A DNA stretch of 20,313 nt from CAYVUV01 sp964455095 (GCA_964455095.1 CAYVUV010000203.1:1-20313); one strand, 5' to 3'; numbered from the stretch's first letter, positions 7,270-15,738 are shown. The notes: generated from the sequence alone by a model not told the origin. Translations and numbers: made by a program.

Positions 7270-9285
7270 ATGCTCGCCAGGCTCAGGATAGGCGCGGGAT
7301 TCATCCTTACGGCCCTGGTCGTATCCTGTGTGGCCCCCGGCCTGGCGTTCGCCGAGGATGAAGAACTCGGCCAGCGCGAGATGCTCCTGTTCGAGGAGCC
7401 CATGGTCACGGCCGCCACCAAGCATGCCCAATCCCTCGATCAAGCTCCCTCGGCGGTGACCATTGTCACCCGCGAGGAGATTCTCCGCTTCGGTTACCGG
7501 ACGCTTGCTGAGGCGCTGCGGTCCGTACCCGGTTTCTACAGCAATGACGACCGCAACTACGTCTATCTCGGCGTGCGTGGATTTCTGCGCCCCGGTGACT
7601 CCAATAACCGCATCCTGCTGCTTGTAAACGGCCACACCTACAACGACGACATCTACTCCAGTGCGTCGGTGGATGAGACCTTCGGCGTCGACATGGAGGC
7701 GATTGAGCGCATCGAGGTCATTCGCGGTCCCGGCTCGGCGCTCTATGGCGGCAGCGCGATCTTTGCGGTAATCAATGTCGTCACCGCCAGCGCCGCCGAT
7801 CTGGACGGTGTACGGTCCTTGATCGAAACCGGCAGCTACGGGCGCAAGCGCGCTCAAGCGTCGGTCGGGCATGTATTCGATTCGGGACTCGAGGTGTTCG
7901 GCAGCGGCTCCGTTTTGGATGTCGATGGGCCGCGCAACCTGTTCTACCCCGAGTACAACAGTCCGGAGACGAGCAACGGCATCGCTCACACCGCCGACAG
8001 CGAGCAGGCGATGAAGCTCTATCTCAGCGCGCGCTACGGCGACTTCTTCTTCCAGGGCGGAGTCAACCGCCGCGAGAAGAAGGTCCCCACCGGGTCGTTT
8101 GAGTCGACCTTCAACGATGACGACAATCGCACCACCGACTCAAGGCCGTTCGCGGAACTGACCTACACGTCGCAGGTGTCGCCGACACTCCTGCTGCACG
8201 GCCGTGTCTTCTACGACGGCTACATGTTTCACGGTACGTACATCTTCGGCACTCGACCCGAGCGCGAGCCTTTCAAGGACACCGCCATCAGTCACTGGCT
8301 CGGCGGCGAGGTGCGCGCGGAGTGGCGGCCATGGGCGGATCACGTCTTCACGATCGGGACCGATTACACCTATCATCCCGAGGCGACGCAGACGGATAAG
8401 TCGGCGGTCAGCGGCGAGTACTTCGTCGACGACCACCGGTCGTTCGGCACGGTGGGCGTCTATGCACAGGAGGAGTGGTCAATTCTCCCGACGGTCACAC
8501 TGACGGGCGGCCTGCGCTACGATCACTACTACGACAACATCGACGAGATCAGCCCGCGGGCAGGGATCGTCTGGCAGCCGCTGCACAAGACGCACGTCAA
8601 GTTGCTCTACGGCCGTGCCTTTCGGGCGCCGAACCTCTACGAGCTCTACTACTCGTCGCCCGACCCCGCCGCGCAGTATAAAGCCAATTCGGGCCTGGAC
8701 GAGGAGCAGATCTCCACCTACGAAGCCGTCCTCGAGCAGGAGCTCTGGCAGGGGGCGCACCTCCAGGTCAGCACGTACTACTACGACATCGACGGCCTGA
8801 TCGATCTGGTCAAGGTGCCCGAGCCGTCGGGCATTCTACAAGTCCAATTCCAGAACCGCGGCCGCGCCAGGGCCAACGGCGTCGAGCTCGCCCTGCGCGC
8901 GCCGATCACCGATCGCATCGAGGCGCGCATCGGGTACAGCTTCCAAGAGACTCACGACAAGGAAGCCGGGGGCCAGTTGAGCAACTCGCCGCAGCACCTC
9001 GGCGACGTGGCGTTGCTCTTTCCGCTGCTGCTCGGCGTCCAGGGGGGTGCGGAGCTGCAGGTCGTCTCACCGCGCGAAACGCTGGCGGGAAACCACACCC
9101 CCACCGCCGTCCTCGCCAACCTCACGGTGAACGGCGAAACGCCGGTGCCTGGGCTCGGCGCTTCGGCGGGCTTCTACAACATCTTCAACCAGCACTACGA
9201 AGACCCCGCCGGTCCAGAGCATCTACAAGACGAGATCCCCCAAAACGGATTCACGTTCCGCCTCCAGCTCCGTTATCGATTCTGA
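7270..9285 (+). CDS. TonB-dependent outer-membrane receptor
   Basis: This 671-residue receptor is predicted to take a ligand through the outer membrane with TonB energy. A signal peptide covers residues 1-28 (cleavage after AFA). The plug domain covers about 45-165, with SAVTIVTREEI, the VRGF block, LLLVNGH, and IERIEVIRGPGSALYGG followed by AVINVVT. A 22-strand-type barrel fills the rest, with the conserved GRAFRAPNLYELYY block at about 451-464 and an aromatic C-terminus (LQLRYRF). There is no N-terminal FecA-type signalling domain. AGAGG precedes the ATG by two bases. The binding-protein gene starts seven bases after the stop, so co-transcription is very likely. The ligand is unknown; the partnership with a binding protein and a kinase suggests sensing as well as, or instead of, bulk uptake. 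Confidence 0.95.
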   Translation: MLARLRIGAGFILTALVVSCVAPGLAFAEDEELGQREMLLFEEPMVTAATKHAQSLDQAPSAVTIVTREEILRFGYRTLAEALRSVPGFYSNDDRNYVYLGVRGFLRPGDSNNRILLLVNGHTYNDDIYSSASVDETFGVDMEAIERIEVIRGPGSALYGGSAIFAVINVVTASAADLDGVRSLIETGSYGRKRAQASVGHVFDSGLEVFGSGSVLDVDGPRNLFYPEYNSPETSNGIAHTADSEQAMKLYLSARYGDFFFQGGVNRREKKVPTGSFESTFNDDDNRTTDSRPFAELTYTSQVSPTLLLHGRVFYDGYMFHGTYIFGTRPEREPFKDTAISHWLGGEVRAEWRPWADHVFTIGTDYTYHPEATQTDKSAVSGEYFVDDHRSFGTVGVYAQEEWSILPTVTLTGGLRYDHYYDNIDEISPRAGIVWQPLHKTHVKLLYGRAFRAPNLYELYYSSPDPAAQYKANSGLDEEQISTYEAVLEQELWQGAHLQVSTYYYDIDGLIDLVKVPEPSGILQVQFQNRGRARANGVELALRAPITDRIEARIGYSFQETHDKEAGGQLSNSPQHLGDVALLFPLLLGVQGGAELQVVSPRETLAGNHTPTAVLANLTVNGETPVPGLGASAGFYNIFNQHYEDPAGPEHLQDEIPQNGFTFRLQLRYRF

Positions 9286-9292
9286 CCCGATC

Positions 9293-10228
9293 ATGAAGCG
9301 CCGCACCACATTTGCCGTCGTCGTCCTGCAACTCGTTGCCCAAGTGGCACTGGCGGCCGTCGCACCGCGCATCGTGATCATCAAGAGCAGTTCCATCGGC
9401 CCTTTCAACGAAGCGGTCGAAGCGCTCGTGGAGTCGTTACGGCAAAGCCTGCGCCAACCGGAGATTCTGACGCTCGACCTGGACGGAGATCCGCGGCGCG
9501 CGGGCGCGATCGTTGCCGAGGCGAATCGCTCGGCGCCTCAGCTGATCGTCACCGTCGGCTCCTTGGCCACGGCGGCGGTCTTGCGCGAGGCGCCCACGGC
9601 CCCCGTGGTGTTCTCCATGGTGCTCTATCCGCTGCAGAGCGGCTTCTTGAAACCCGCTGACCACGCGACCGGCGCCTCGTTGGACGTGCCGCTGCAGATC
9701 CAGTTTGCCTACATGCGCCGCCTCTTTCCCAGCGCGCGGCGAATCGGCGTCCTCTACCACCCGGCCGAGACGGGATCGATCATCGAGGAGGCCCGCAAGG
9801 TCGCTGCGGCGAGCGGTGTCGAGCTCATCGCCGAGCCGGTGAGCGCCGCCGCGCACGCGGTGGCGGCGATGGAAGCGCTGATGGACACGGTCGATATCGT
9901 CTGGTCGGTGGCAGACGAGCACGTGTTCTCGCCCCAATCGACGTCGGCGCTGATCCTCGCCACCCTGCGCCACCACACGCCGCTGTTCGGCTTGTCGGTC
10001 GCCCATGTGCGGGCCGGGGCGATCGCGGCACTCTCCTGCGACTACGCCGACATTGGGCGTCAGACGGCCGAGATCTCGCTGCGTGTCCTGGAGCGTGAAA
10101 AGCTCGATGGCATCCCCGTGTCGGCCCCGCGCACGATCGGGCTCGCCTTGAATCTGCGCTCCGCCCAGCGGCTGGGAGTCGATATCCCCGAGTCGCTTCA
10201 GGCGGAAGCCCGGGAGATCATTCGATGA
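9293..10228 (+). CDS. Periplasmic ABC_sub_bind-type substrate-binding protein
   Basis: This 311-residue exported binding protein resembles the ABC_sub_bind family (PF04392, YpfD/TrpX-like). Residues 1-21 are a signal peptide ending ALA. The mature protein starts with a beta-strand (RIVIIKSSS) and shows the family pattern of a GSLATAAVL turn at about 98-106, APVVFSMVLYP at about 114-124, a TGASLDVPL loop, and the second-lobe strand RRIGVLYHP. No ABC permease or ATPase gene adjoins it. The gene sits between a TonB receptor and a sensor kinase, and its stop overlaps the kinase start (ATGA). The likely job is therefore to present a ligand to the kinase periplasmic domain. That is inference; a role in transport with distant permease genes cannot be excluded. 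Confidence 0.85.
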   Translation: MKRRTTFAVVVLQLVAQVALAAVAPRIVIIKSSSIGPFNEAVEALVESLRQSLRQPEILTLDLDGDPRRAGAIVAEANRSAPQLIVTVGSLATAAVLREAPTAPVVFSMVLYPLQSGFLKPADHATGASLDVPLQIQFAYMRRLFPSARRIGVLYHPAETGSIIEEARKVAAASGVELIAEPVSAAAHAVAAMEALMDTVDIVWSVADEHVFSPQSTSALILATLRHHTPLFGLSVAHVRAGAIAALSCDYADIGRQTAEISLRVLEREKLDGIPVSAPRTIGLALNLRSAQRLGVDIPESLQAEAREIIR

Positions 10229-12306
10229 CCGGCGGGTCCACGACACCGCGCTCCACTGGTGCCGGGCTCGGCTGGCACACGCGCTGGGGGTTCGCCACCC
10301 GTCTCGCGGTGGTGACGTCAATGCTGATCGTCGTCACCTGTGTCTCGCTGAGCTGGATCCTCGTTCGTCGCGAGCTCAAGAGCAGCCGTCACGCCGTGGC
10401 CGAGCGCGGACAGACCATCGCGGACTACGTCGCCGGCGAGTCGGAGCTCAGCGTCCTCGGCGGTGACGTGGCCAGCCTGCGGCACATCGGGGAGAACGCC
10501 ACCGCGCAGAACGACGTCGTATACTGCCGCTTCTTCGACGAACGCGGAGAGCTCCTCGCGGCGCTCGAACGACCCGCAACGTCGACCGGAGGCGCGAAGT
10601 CCGATTCGGAGGCGCTGGAGTTTGAAGCGACGGTGTTCACCACCGATACCCGACTGTCGCCGGAGGAGGTCGGGTTTCTCGGCGCCCCGTCCGGAAAGGG
10701 GAGGCCGGGCCGGCCGGCGCAACGGATCGGGTCGGTGCGCATCGGGCTGTCGCCTGCCCCCCTGCGTGAGCTCGCCGCCCGCGTGTTGACGACCACCGCG
10801 TTGGTCACGGCACTCGTCACGTGTCTGGGTATCGTGTGCGCCGTCCTGTTGGCCAAGGCGATCACCCGGCCGCTGCAGGCGCTGGCGAAAGCCACCGACA
10901 TCATCGCCGGCGGCGACCTGACCACGCGCGTCACCATCCGTCGCGACGACGAAGTTGGCGTCCTCGCCGTGTCGTTCAATGCGATGGCGGAGAGCCTGGC
11001 CCGCAACCGTGCCGAGCTCGAGAACTACAGCCACACGCTGGAAGAACGCGTGCGGGCGCGCACGGAGACGCTCGAGGCGCTGAACCGCGACCTGGTCGAG
11101 GCCAAGGTCGCCGCCGAATCCGGCAGCCGCTCGAAGTCGGAATTCCTCGCCAACATGAGTCATGAGATCCGCACGCCAATGAACGGTGTCATCGGCATGG
11201 CCGAGCTCCTCCTGGATACACCGCTCGATGGCGAGCAGCGCGAGTCGGCACAGGCAATTCAAGAAAGCGCCGATGCGCTGCTCGGCATCATCAACGATAT
11301 CCTCGATTTCTCGAAGATCGAGGCGGGGCGTTTCGAGCTCGAACCGACGGAGTTCCGCCCGCAAGAATTGCTCGCAAAGACGACCAAGATGTTGATCGTG
11401 CGCGCCCAGCAAAAAGGCATCGTCCTCCGTTCCGAGGTCCACCCCGACCTTGCCCCGCTGGTCTGTGGCGATGAGTTCCGCTTGCGGCAGATTCTGGTCA
11501 ACCTGGTGGGCAATGCGATCAAGTTCACCGACCGGGGCGAAGTCGTCGTGCGCGCCGAACCGTATGCAGAGGGCGCCGCAACGGTCCACTTCAGCGTCGC
11601 GGATACCGGCATTGGGATTCCGCGCTCGAAGCGGCAGGCGATCTTCAACGCCTTTGAGCAGGTCGATGGCTCGGCGACACGACGGTACGGCGGCACGGGC
11701 CTGGGGCTGGCGATTGCCTCCAAGCTGGTGGCGATGATGGGCGGCCGCATCTGGCTCGACAGCGAGCTCGGACGGGGCAGCACCTTCCACTTTACCGTTC
11801 CCCTCGCCGCGGTCACGTCCGAGGCGGCGCCCGTGAGAACCATTCACGATACAGAGCCGAGGACGTTGCCAGCGCTCAAGATCCTGCTCGCCGAGGACAA
11901 CATCGTGAACCAGCGGCTGGCCATGCGCCTACTGCAGAAGCACGGCCATAGCGTCACGGTGGCCAACAATGGCCAGGAAGCACTGGCCGCGCTCGAAGTC
12001 GACACATTCCATCTGATTCTCATGGACGTGCAGATGCCGCTTCTCGACGGCTTCGAAGCGACGGCCGCAATCCGCGAGCGCGAGTGTCACACCGGCGCCC
12101 GCATGCCCATCGTCGCCCTGACCGCGCACGCGATCAAAGGCGATGAGGAGCGCTGCCTGGAGGCTGGTATGGACGCGTATGTCTCGAAGCCGCTGCGAAC
12201 CGCAGATCTTTTCGACGCGATTGCGCGCGTCCTACCGGCCGCTCCCGCGCGGCGCTCTGTGGAGGAGACCGATCCAGATCTCCCGTCGAGCGAAGGTCTG
12301 CCGTAG
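10225..12306 (+). CDS. HAMP-containing hybrid sensor histidine kinase with C-terminal receiver
   Basis: This is a 693-residue inner-membrane kinase. TM1 is at about 27-48 and TM2 at 188-210, enclosing a periplasmic sensor domain of about 140 residues that I cannot name. HAMP covers 211-262 (ITRPL ... DDEVGVLAVSFNAM), then a coiled coil to about 300. HisKA has SHEIRTPMN with phospho-His H313. The ATPase has NLVGNAIKF, DTGIGIP and GGTGLGLAI. The receiver has D601 (LMDVQMP) and SKPL. There is no HPt domain, so the receiver either acts as an internal brake or passes phosphate to an external HPt. The start codon overlaps the binding-protein stop (ATGA), indicating translational coupling and roughly matched synthesis. 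The kinase core resembles that of the kinase at 2005-5676, but the sensor halves are unrelated. Confidence 0.95.
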   Translation: MTGGSTTPRSTGAGLGWHTRWGFATRLAVVTSMLIVVTCVSLSWILVRRELKSSRHAVAERGQTIADYVAGESELSVLGGDVASLRHIGENATAQNDVVYCRFFDERGELLAALERPATSTGGAKSDSEALEFEATVFTTDTRLSPEEVGFLGAPSGKGRPGRPAQRIGSVRIGLSPAPLRELAARVLTTTALVTALVTCLGIVCAVLLAKAITRPLQALAKATDIIAGGDLTTRVTIRRDDEVGVLAVSFNAMAESLARNRAELENYSHTLEERVRARTETLEALNRDLVEAKVAAESGSRSKSEFLANMSHEIRTPMNGVIGMAELLLDTPLDGEQRESAQAIQESADALLGIINDILDFSKIEAGRFELEPTEFRPQELLAKTTKMLIVRAQQKGIVLRSEVHPDLAPLVCGDEFRLRQILVNLVGNAIKFTDRGEVVVRAEPYAEGAATVHFSVADTGIGIPRSKRQAIFNAFEQVDGSATRRYGGTGLGLAIASKLVAMMGGRIWLDSELGRGSTFHFTVPLAAVTSEAAPVRTIHDTEPRTLPALKILLAEDNIVNQRLAMRLLQKHGHSVTVANNGQEALAALEVDTFHLILMDVQMPLLDGFEATAAIRERECHTGARMPIVALTAHAIKGDEERCLEAGMDAYVSKPLRTADLFDAIARVLPAAPARRSVEETDPDLPSSEGLP

Positions 12307-12322
12307 TCTCCGGACGCGGAGA
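12307..12322 (+). terminator. Hairpin directly after the TonB receptor/kinase operon
   Basis: TCTCCG-GACG-CGGAGA forms a perfect 6-bp stem with a tetraloop immediately after the kinase stop codon and between two convergent genes. No T-tract follows on either strand, so it is at best a weak or factor-assisted terminator or an mRNA 3' end stabiliser. Confidence 0.35.
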
Positions 12323-12347
12323 AGAATGATCCTCGCCTGCCGGCTGC

Positions 12348-14042
12348 CTACTGAGCGCGGGCCGGGGGGACGGTGAGCGCGGGTTTGTCGCCGGCTTGCG
12401 CGAGGAAGGCGTGCAGGGCCGCGACCACCTGGGCGCCGTCTCCCACCGCGGACGCGATGCGCTTCACCGATCCGGAACGGATGTCGCCGATCGCGAAGAC
12501 GCCGCGGCGGCTCGTTTCCAGCAGCCGGTGTCCATCGCCGAGCTCGGGGCCGGTGCGCACGAAACCCTTGTCGTCGAGGGCTACCTGGTACTGCGACAGC
12601 CAGTCGGTGTTCGGCTCCGCACCGATGAAGAGGAACAGGTGGCGAATGGCCTGCTTCGTATCGAGCCCGGTCGGGCGATGTCGCCACCGCACCGCCTGCA
12701 GCACGCCCGCGTGGCCTTCGAGGCATGTGACCTCGGTTTCGGTCATCACCTCGATGTTCGGCTGGGCGGCGATGCGATCGACCAGATAGCGCGACATCGT
12801 CGCCCCCAGGCTGGCGCCGCGGACGAGCATCCAGACCTTGGCGACCTGACTGGCCAGATACACGGCAGCCTGACCGGCCGAGTTGCCCGCGCCCACCAGC
12901 GCCACTTCCTGACCCGAGCACAGCGTGGCTTCCAACGGCGACGCCCAATAGTGGACTCCCGCGCCTTCGTAGTCGGCGAGGTTGTCGGCCCCGAGCCGCC
13001 GGTAGCGGGCGCCGCTGGCGACGATCACGGCGCGCGCGCTGACCTGCTCGCCGGTCTTGAGGACCAACAGAAACCGCGCTGCGCCGGGGTGATCCTGCAG
13101 GCGCACGACTTCGTGCGGAATCGCCATCTCGACGCCGAACTTTTGCGCCTGGTTGAAGGCCCGCGCCATCAGGGCGATGCCGCTGATGCCGGTCGGAAAA
13201 CCGAGATAGTTCTCGATGCGCGCCGACGCGCCCGCCTGACCGCCGAAGGCGCGGCAATCCAAAACCAGCACCGAGAGGCCTTCCGAGGCGGCATAGACCG
13301 CGGCGCCGAGACCGGCCGGTCCGGCGCCGACGATCACGACGTCGTAGACCTTGGACGGATCGATCTCGCGGATCAAGCCGACGCAAAGGGCGAGGTCGTG
13401 CTCGCTGGGGTTGCGCAGCATCTGGCCGGTTGGACAGAGCACGATCGGCAACTCCGCCGGCGTGAGGTGGAAGCGCTCGATCAGCGTCTTGGCGCAGAGA
13501 TCGCTGTCGGGGTCCAGCTGCTGATACGGGTGGCCGTTGCGGCGCAGAAATCCTGCCAGGCGCAGCACGTCGCCATCGTGGGCGTGGCCGACGATCACCG
13601 GTCCGCCAACGCCGTCTTCGAGCAACCCGACGCGGCGCAGGATCAGCGCGCGCATGATGCGCTCGCCGAGATTGGCCTCCTCCACCATGAGATCGCGCAG
13701 ATGGGGCGAGGGGATGACGAGCGCTTCGACCGCGCCTTGCGCGATGGCGTCGACCAGCGAAGGACGACCGGAGAGCTGCGCGAGCTCGCCCATGAAGGCT
13801 CCCGGGCCGTGCACGACAATGGGCGTGTGCGCTACGCGCTCATCGTGCTGGCTGACCACGACTTGCCCGCTGAGGATGACGACCATGCCCGGGCCGATCT
13901 CGCCGGTGCGCGCCAGGTAGTCGCCGGCGGCAAAGGCGCGCTTCTCGCCGAACCGCTGCAGCCGTTGGACCTCCGCCGGCTCCAAGGTGGGGAACATCTG
14001 CTCGGCCCGAGTCTCGACGATCGAATGCGCGGGTTTCGCCAT
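12348..14042 (-). CDS. Cyclic-nucleotide-binding domain / thioredoxin reductase-like flavoprotein fusion
   Basis: This is a 564-residue three-part protein. Residues 20-135 form a CRP-type cyclic-nucleotide-binding fold with a divergent phosphate-binding cassette (GAFMGELAQLSGRPS, E86 and R93). Residues 148-228 look like a thioredoxin/glutaredoxin-type domain without a CxxC. Residues 232-545 are a thioredoxin reductase-like flavoprotein: FAD site GAGPAG at 239-244, FGGQA at 266-270, NAD(P)H site GAGNSAG at 384-390, and GVFAIGD at 514-520. The redox CxxC expected just before the NAD(P)H site is replaced by YWASPLEATLC, leaving one Cys. From memory, related fusions share this substitution. It is therefore unlikely to reduce thioredoxin by the standard route; an NAD(P)H-dependent flavoprotein controlled by a nucleotide is plausible. 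A GTG two codons upstream (14048) is an alternative start. Confidence 0.9.
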   Translation of the reverse strand: MAKPAHSIVETRAEQMFPTLEPAEVQRLQRFGEKRAFAAGDYLARTGEIGPGMVVILSGQVVVSQHDERVAHTPIVVHGPGAFMGELAQLSGRPSLVDAIAQGAVEALVIPSPHLRDLMVEEANLGERIMRALILRRVGLLEDGVGGPVIVGHAHDGDVLRLAGFLRRNGHPYQQLDPDSDLCAKTLIERFHLTPAELPIVLCPTGQMLRNPSEHDLALCVGLIREIDPSKVYDVVIVGAGPAGLGAAVYAASEGLSVLVLDCRAFGGQAGASARIENYLGFPTGISGIALMARAFNQAQKFGVEMAIPHEVVRLQDHPGAARFLLVLKTGEQVSARAVIVASGARYRRLGADNLADYEGAGVHYWASPLEATLCSGQEVALVGAGNSAGQAAVYLASQVAKVWMLVRGASLGATMSRYLVDRIAAQPNIEVMTETEVTCLEGHAGVLQAVRWRHRPTGLDTKQAIRHLFLFIGAEPNTDWLSQYQVALDDKGFVRTGPELGDGHRLLETSRRGVFAIGDIRSGSVKRIASAVGDGAQVVAALHAFLAQAGDKPALTVPPARAQ

Positions 14043-14107
14043 GGCCACACATCATAGCGAAGGGGATGCGGATGTCGACGCGCCCCCCGGCGGCGCCGTG
14101 ACCGCGC

Positions 14108-14983
14108 CTACTCGGGCAGCCGGGCGCCGGCGGCACGCGCCTGCGCCACCACGGGCGGCACGTGGTCCGCCGCCAACGCCTTGCGCGGATGGCTGGCGGT
14201 GAGCTGTCCGATGAAGGGCGGGTGGATGGAGTAGCCGAGCAACTCCGGGAGCGGGGCCGGCATCTCGCGCACGACCGCTGCCGGCACGCCGAGGACGAAG
14301 TTCTCCTGCTGGCGCGCCCAGGGCTGGCAGTACTGGTTCGAGAAGGCGCAGCGCGCTTGCGCGCTGCGGTTGCGACCGCCGCGGTGCAGCAGCGTGCCGG
14401 CGAAGACCACGCAGCCGCCCGCCGGCAGCAGGACCGGTTCGGCTTGCCGCTCGAACGTCGCCTCGGCGGGCGCGAGCTCCGCGCCGGGCATGCCGACCGC
14501 GTCGTAGGAGCCGGCGAGCTGCGCGTCGCTCCAGCGATGACTGCCGGGGATGACTTCGGTGCCGCCGTTCTCAGCCGTAAAGGCATCGACGGCGACGATC
14601 GTCGACAGCGACACCATCGGGCGCGGCCGCGGCAGATGGTAGAACGCATCGTCGGAGTGGAACGGCTGCGGCGTCTCGCCGGGGTGGATCTCGATCGCCT
14701 GGCTGGCGGTGAGCAGGAAGCCGGGCATCAGGAAGTGCTGGCAGAGCGCCAGGATGCGCGGGTCGAGGACGATCTGCCAGAATATCCGGCCGCGCGCGAC
14801 GAGCGTGTAGACGCGTTCGGTGCGCGTGCCTTCGAAATCGTTCCGGCCGGCGTGCGTGCCGAGGTAGAAGGCGAGCACGCGGCGCACCTCGCCCAATGCC
14901 TCGGCGGTGAGAAAGTCGGGAATGACGGTGAAGCCGTCCTCTTCGATGCGCCGCGTGTGCGCCGCAAGATCAAATATCGCCAC
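14108..14983 (-). CDS. Phytanoyl-CoA dioxygenase (PhyH) family Fe(II)/2-oxoglutarate oxygenase
   Basis: This 291-residue protein is a likely Fe(II)- and 2-oxoglutarate-dependent hydroxylase. It shows the double-stranded beta-helix motifs of the PhyH family: iron ligands H109 and D111 in FHSDD and H200 in LLHRGG, and a candidate 2-oxoglutarate-binding R211. GGTEVIPGSHRW at about 140-151 is the usual family block. The N-terminus (EEDGFTVIPDFLT) is also typical. The start is a GTG at 14983 with the purine-rich AGGGAAGG just upstream. It lies 65 bases before the flavoprotein gene and 58 bases after the exported-protein gene, so co-transcription is possible. PhyH relatives act on lipids, small metabolites or halogenation substrates, so the substrate cannot be assigned. 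Confidence 0.9.
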   Translation of the reverse strand: MAIFDLAAHTRRIEEDGFTVIPDFLTAEALGEVRRVLAFYLGTHAGRNDFEGTRTERVYTLVARGRIFWQIVLDPRILALCQHFLMPGFLLTASQAIEIHPGETPQPFHSDDAFYHLPRPRPMVSLSTIVAVDAFTAENGGTEVIPGSHRWSDAQLAGSYDAVGMPGAELAPAEATFERQAEPVLLPAGGCVVFAGTLLHRGGRNRSAQARCAFSNQYCQPWARQQENFVLGVPAAVVREMPAPLPELLGYSIHPPFIGQLTASHPRKALAADHVPPVVAQARAAGARLPE

Positions 14984-15041
14984 GCCCCTTCCCTGGCAGG
15001 GGCGGGGCGGAAATTCAACGCCGGCCCGAAAGCAACGGCTT

Positions 15042-15632
15042 TCAGACGTGACAGGTCTGGGTATTGCCCGACCCCGTACACTGCATGGTGATGCCGCCGT
15101 AGCACAGGCCCGATCCCGACTGCTCGAACTCGATGATCGCGTATACGTTGTCGGTGCCAGGGAGGATGGGAGCGTTGGTGACGTTGGTGTTGCGACCGCG
15201 GAAGTACACGATCACATATCCGCCCCCACCGAGGTCGATGATCTTGGCCCGGCGGACGCCGTAGGTGGTCGCGGGGTCGTTGAAGAACCATTTGTTGCCG
15301 ACCTGCGTCCACAGCGGACCGGCCGGTATAGACGCGCTCCACAGGGTGGGGCCAGTGGCAGAGTTGAGTCGGAACGTGACGTGCACGTTGTGGGTGGTGA
15401 CCGGATTGAAGACAAACCCCGTCTGGACGAGCGACTTCTTGAGCATCGGCCGATCGTCATTGAAGCCGGGCCCCGTGCCGAGATAGCGCAGCTTGACGAG
15501 GTTGGCGGCATACTGTTCGGTTTGCGGTGGCGGGTTGCCGGTGATGTTCGGACACTGCGCTCGCAGCACCCCCGCACTCAACAGAATGACCGCGAGCGCG
15601 GCCGCGATTGTGGAGCAGCTCGAACGCATCAT
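15042..15632 (-). CDS. Exported protein of unknown function
   Basis: This 196-residue protein is one I do not recognise. A signal peptide covers about the first 25 residues (MMRSSCS, a hydrophobic core, cleavage near LRA before QC). The Cys after LRAQ does not form a standard lipobox. The mature protein starts at QCPNITGNPPPQ and is rich in Gly, Asn, Thr and aromatic residues with a beta-sheet feel. It has a GGGGYVIVYFRGRNTNV stretch and ends with three Cys in its last 22 residues (CYGG, MQC, TCHV), which with the N-terminal Cys could form disulfides. The ATG at 15632 follows GAGAGGGGGGA, a good ribosome site; an open frame to 15731 is less likely. A GAAAGC-AACG-GCTTTC hairpin at 15028-15043 overlaps the stop. 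Confidence 0.7.
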   Translation of the reverse strand: MMRSSCSTIAAALAVILLSAGVLRAQCPNITGNPPPQTEQYAANLVKLRYLGTGPGFNDDRPMLKKSLVQTGFVFNPVTTHNVHVTFRLNSATGPTLWSASIPAGPLWTQVGNKWFFNDPATTYGVRRAKIIDLGGGGYVIVYFRGRNTNVTNAPILPGTDNVYAIIEFEQSGSGLCYGGITMQCTGSGNTQTCHV

Positions 15633-15708
15633 GAGTCCCCCCTCTCGTCGTCGATACGACGGGTGTTGTTCGGACACGGCGCGAAGCGGCGATTCGACTC
15701 TGGCAGCG

Positions 15709-15738
15709 TCGATAGCCTGCACCGAGCGCAACGGTCAA
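15709..15738 (-). promoter_or_regulatory. Candidate sigma-70-type promoter of the exported-protein gene
   Basis: On the minus strand TTGACC (15738-15733) and TATCGA (15714-15709) are separated by 18 bases, about 70 bases upstream of the ATG at 15632. The -35 box is good and the -10 box is poor. A CGTCG/CGACG hairpin at 15646-15661 lies in the leader just ahead of the ribosome site. Confidence 0.3.

Noticed and set aside
7270..7332. Lipoprotein signal in the TonB receptor (LVVSC)
   Set aside because: The residues fit a loose lipobox, but the hydrophobic region continues to a better signal peptidase I site after AFA, and receptors of this kind are not normally lipoproteins.
12348..14042. CRP-type transcription regulator
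   Set aside because: The cyclic-nucleotide domain is followed by redox domains and there is no helix-turn-helix.
12396..14057. A long plus-strand open frame opposite the flavoprotein
   Set aside because: It mirrors the conserved FAD/NAD(P)H domains and has no recognisable motif of its own.
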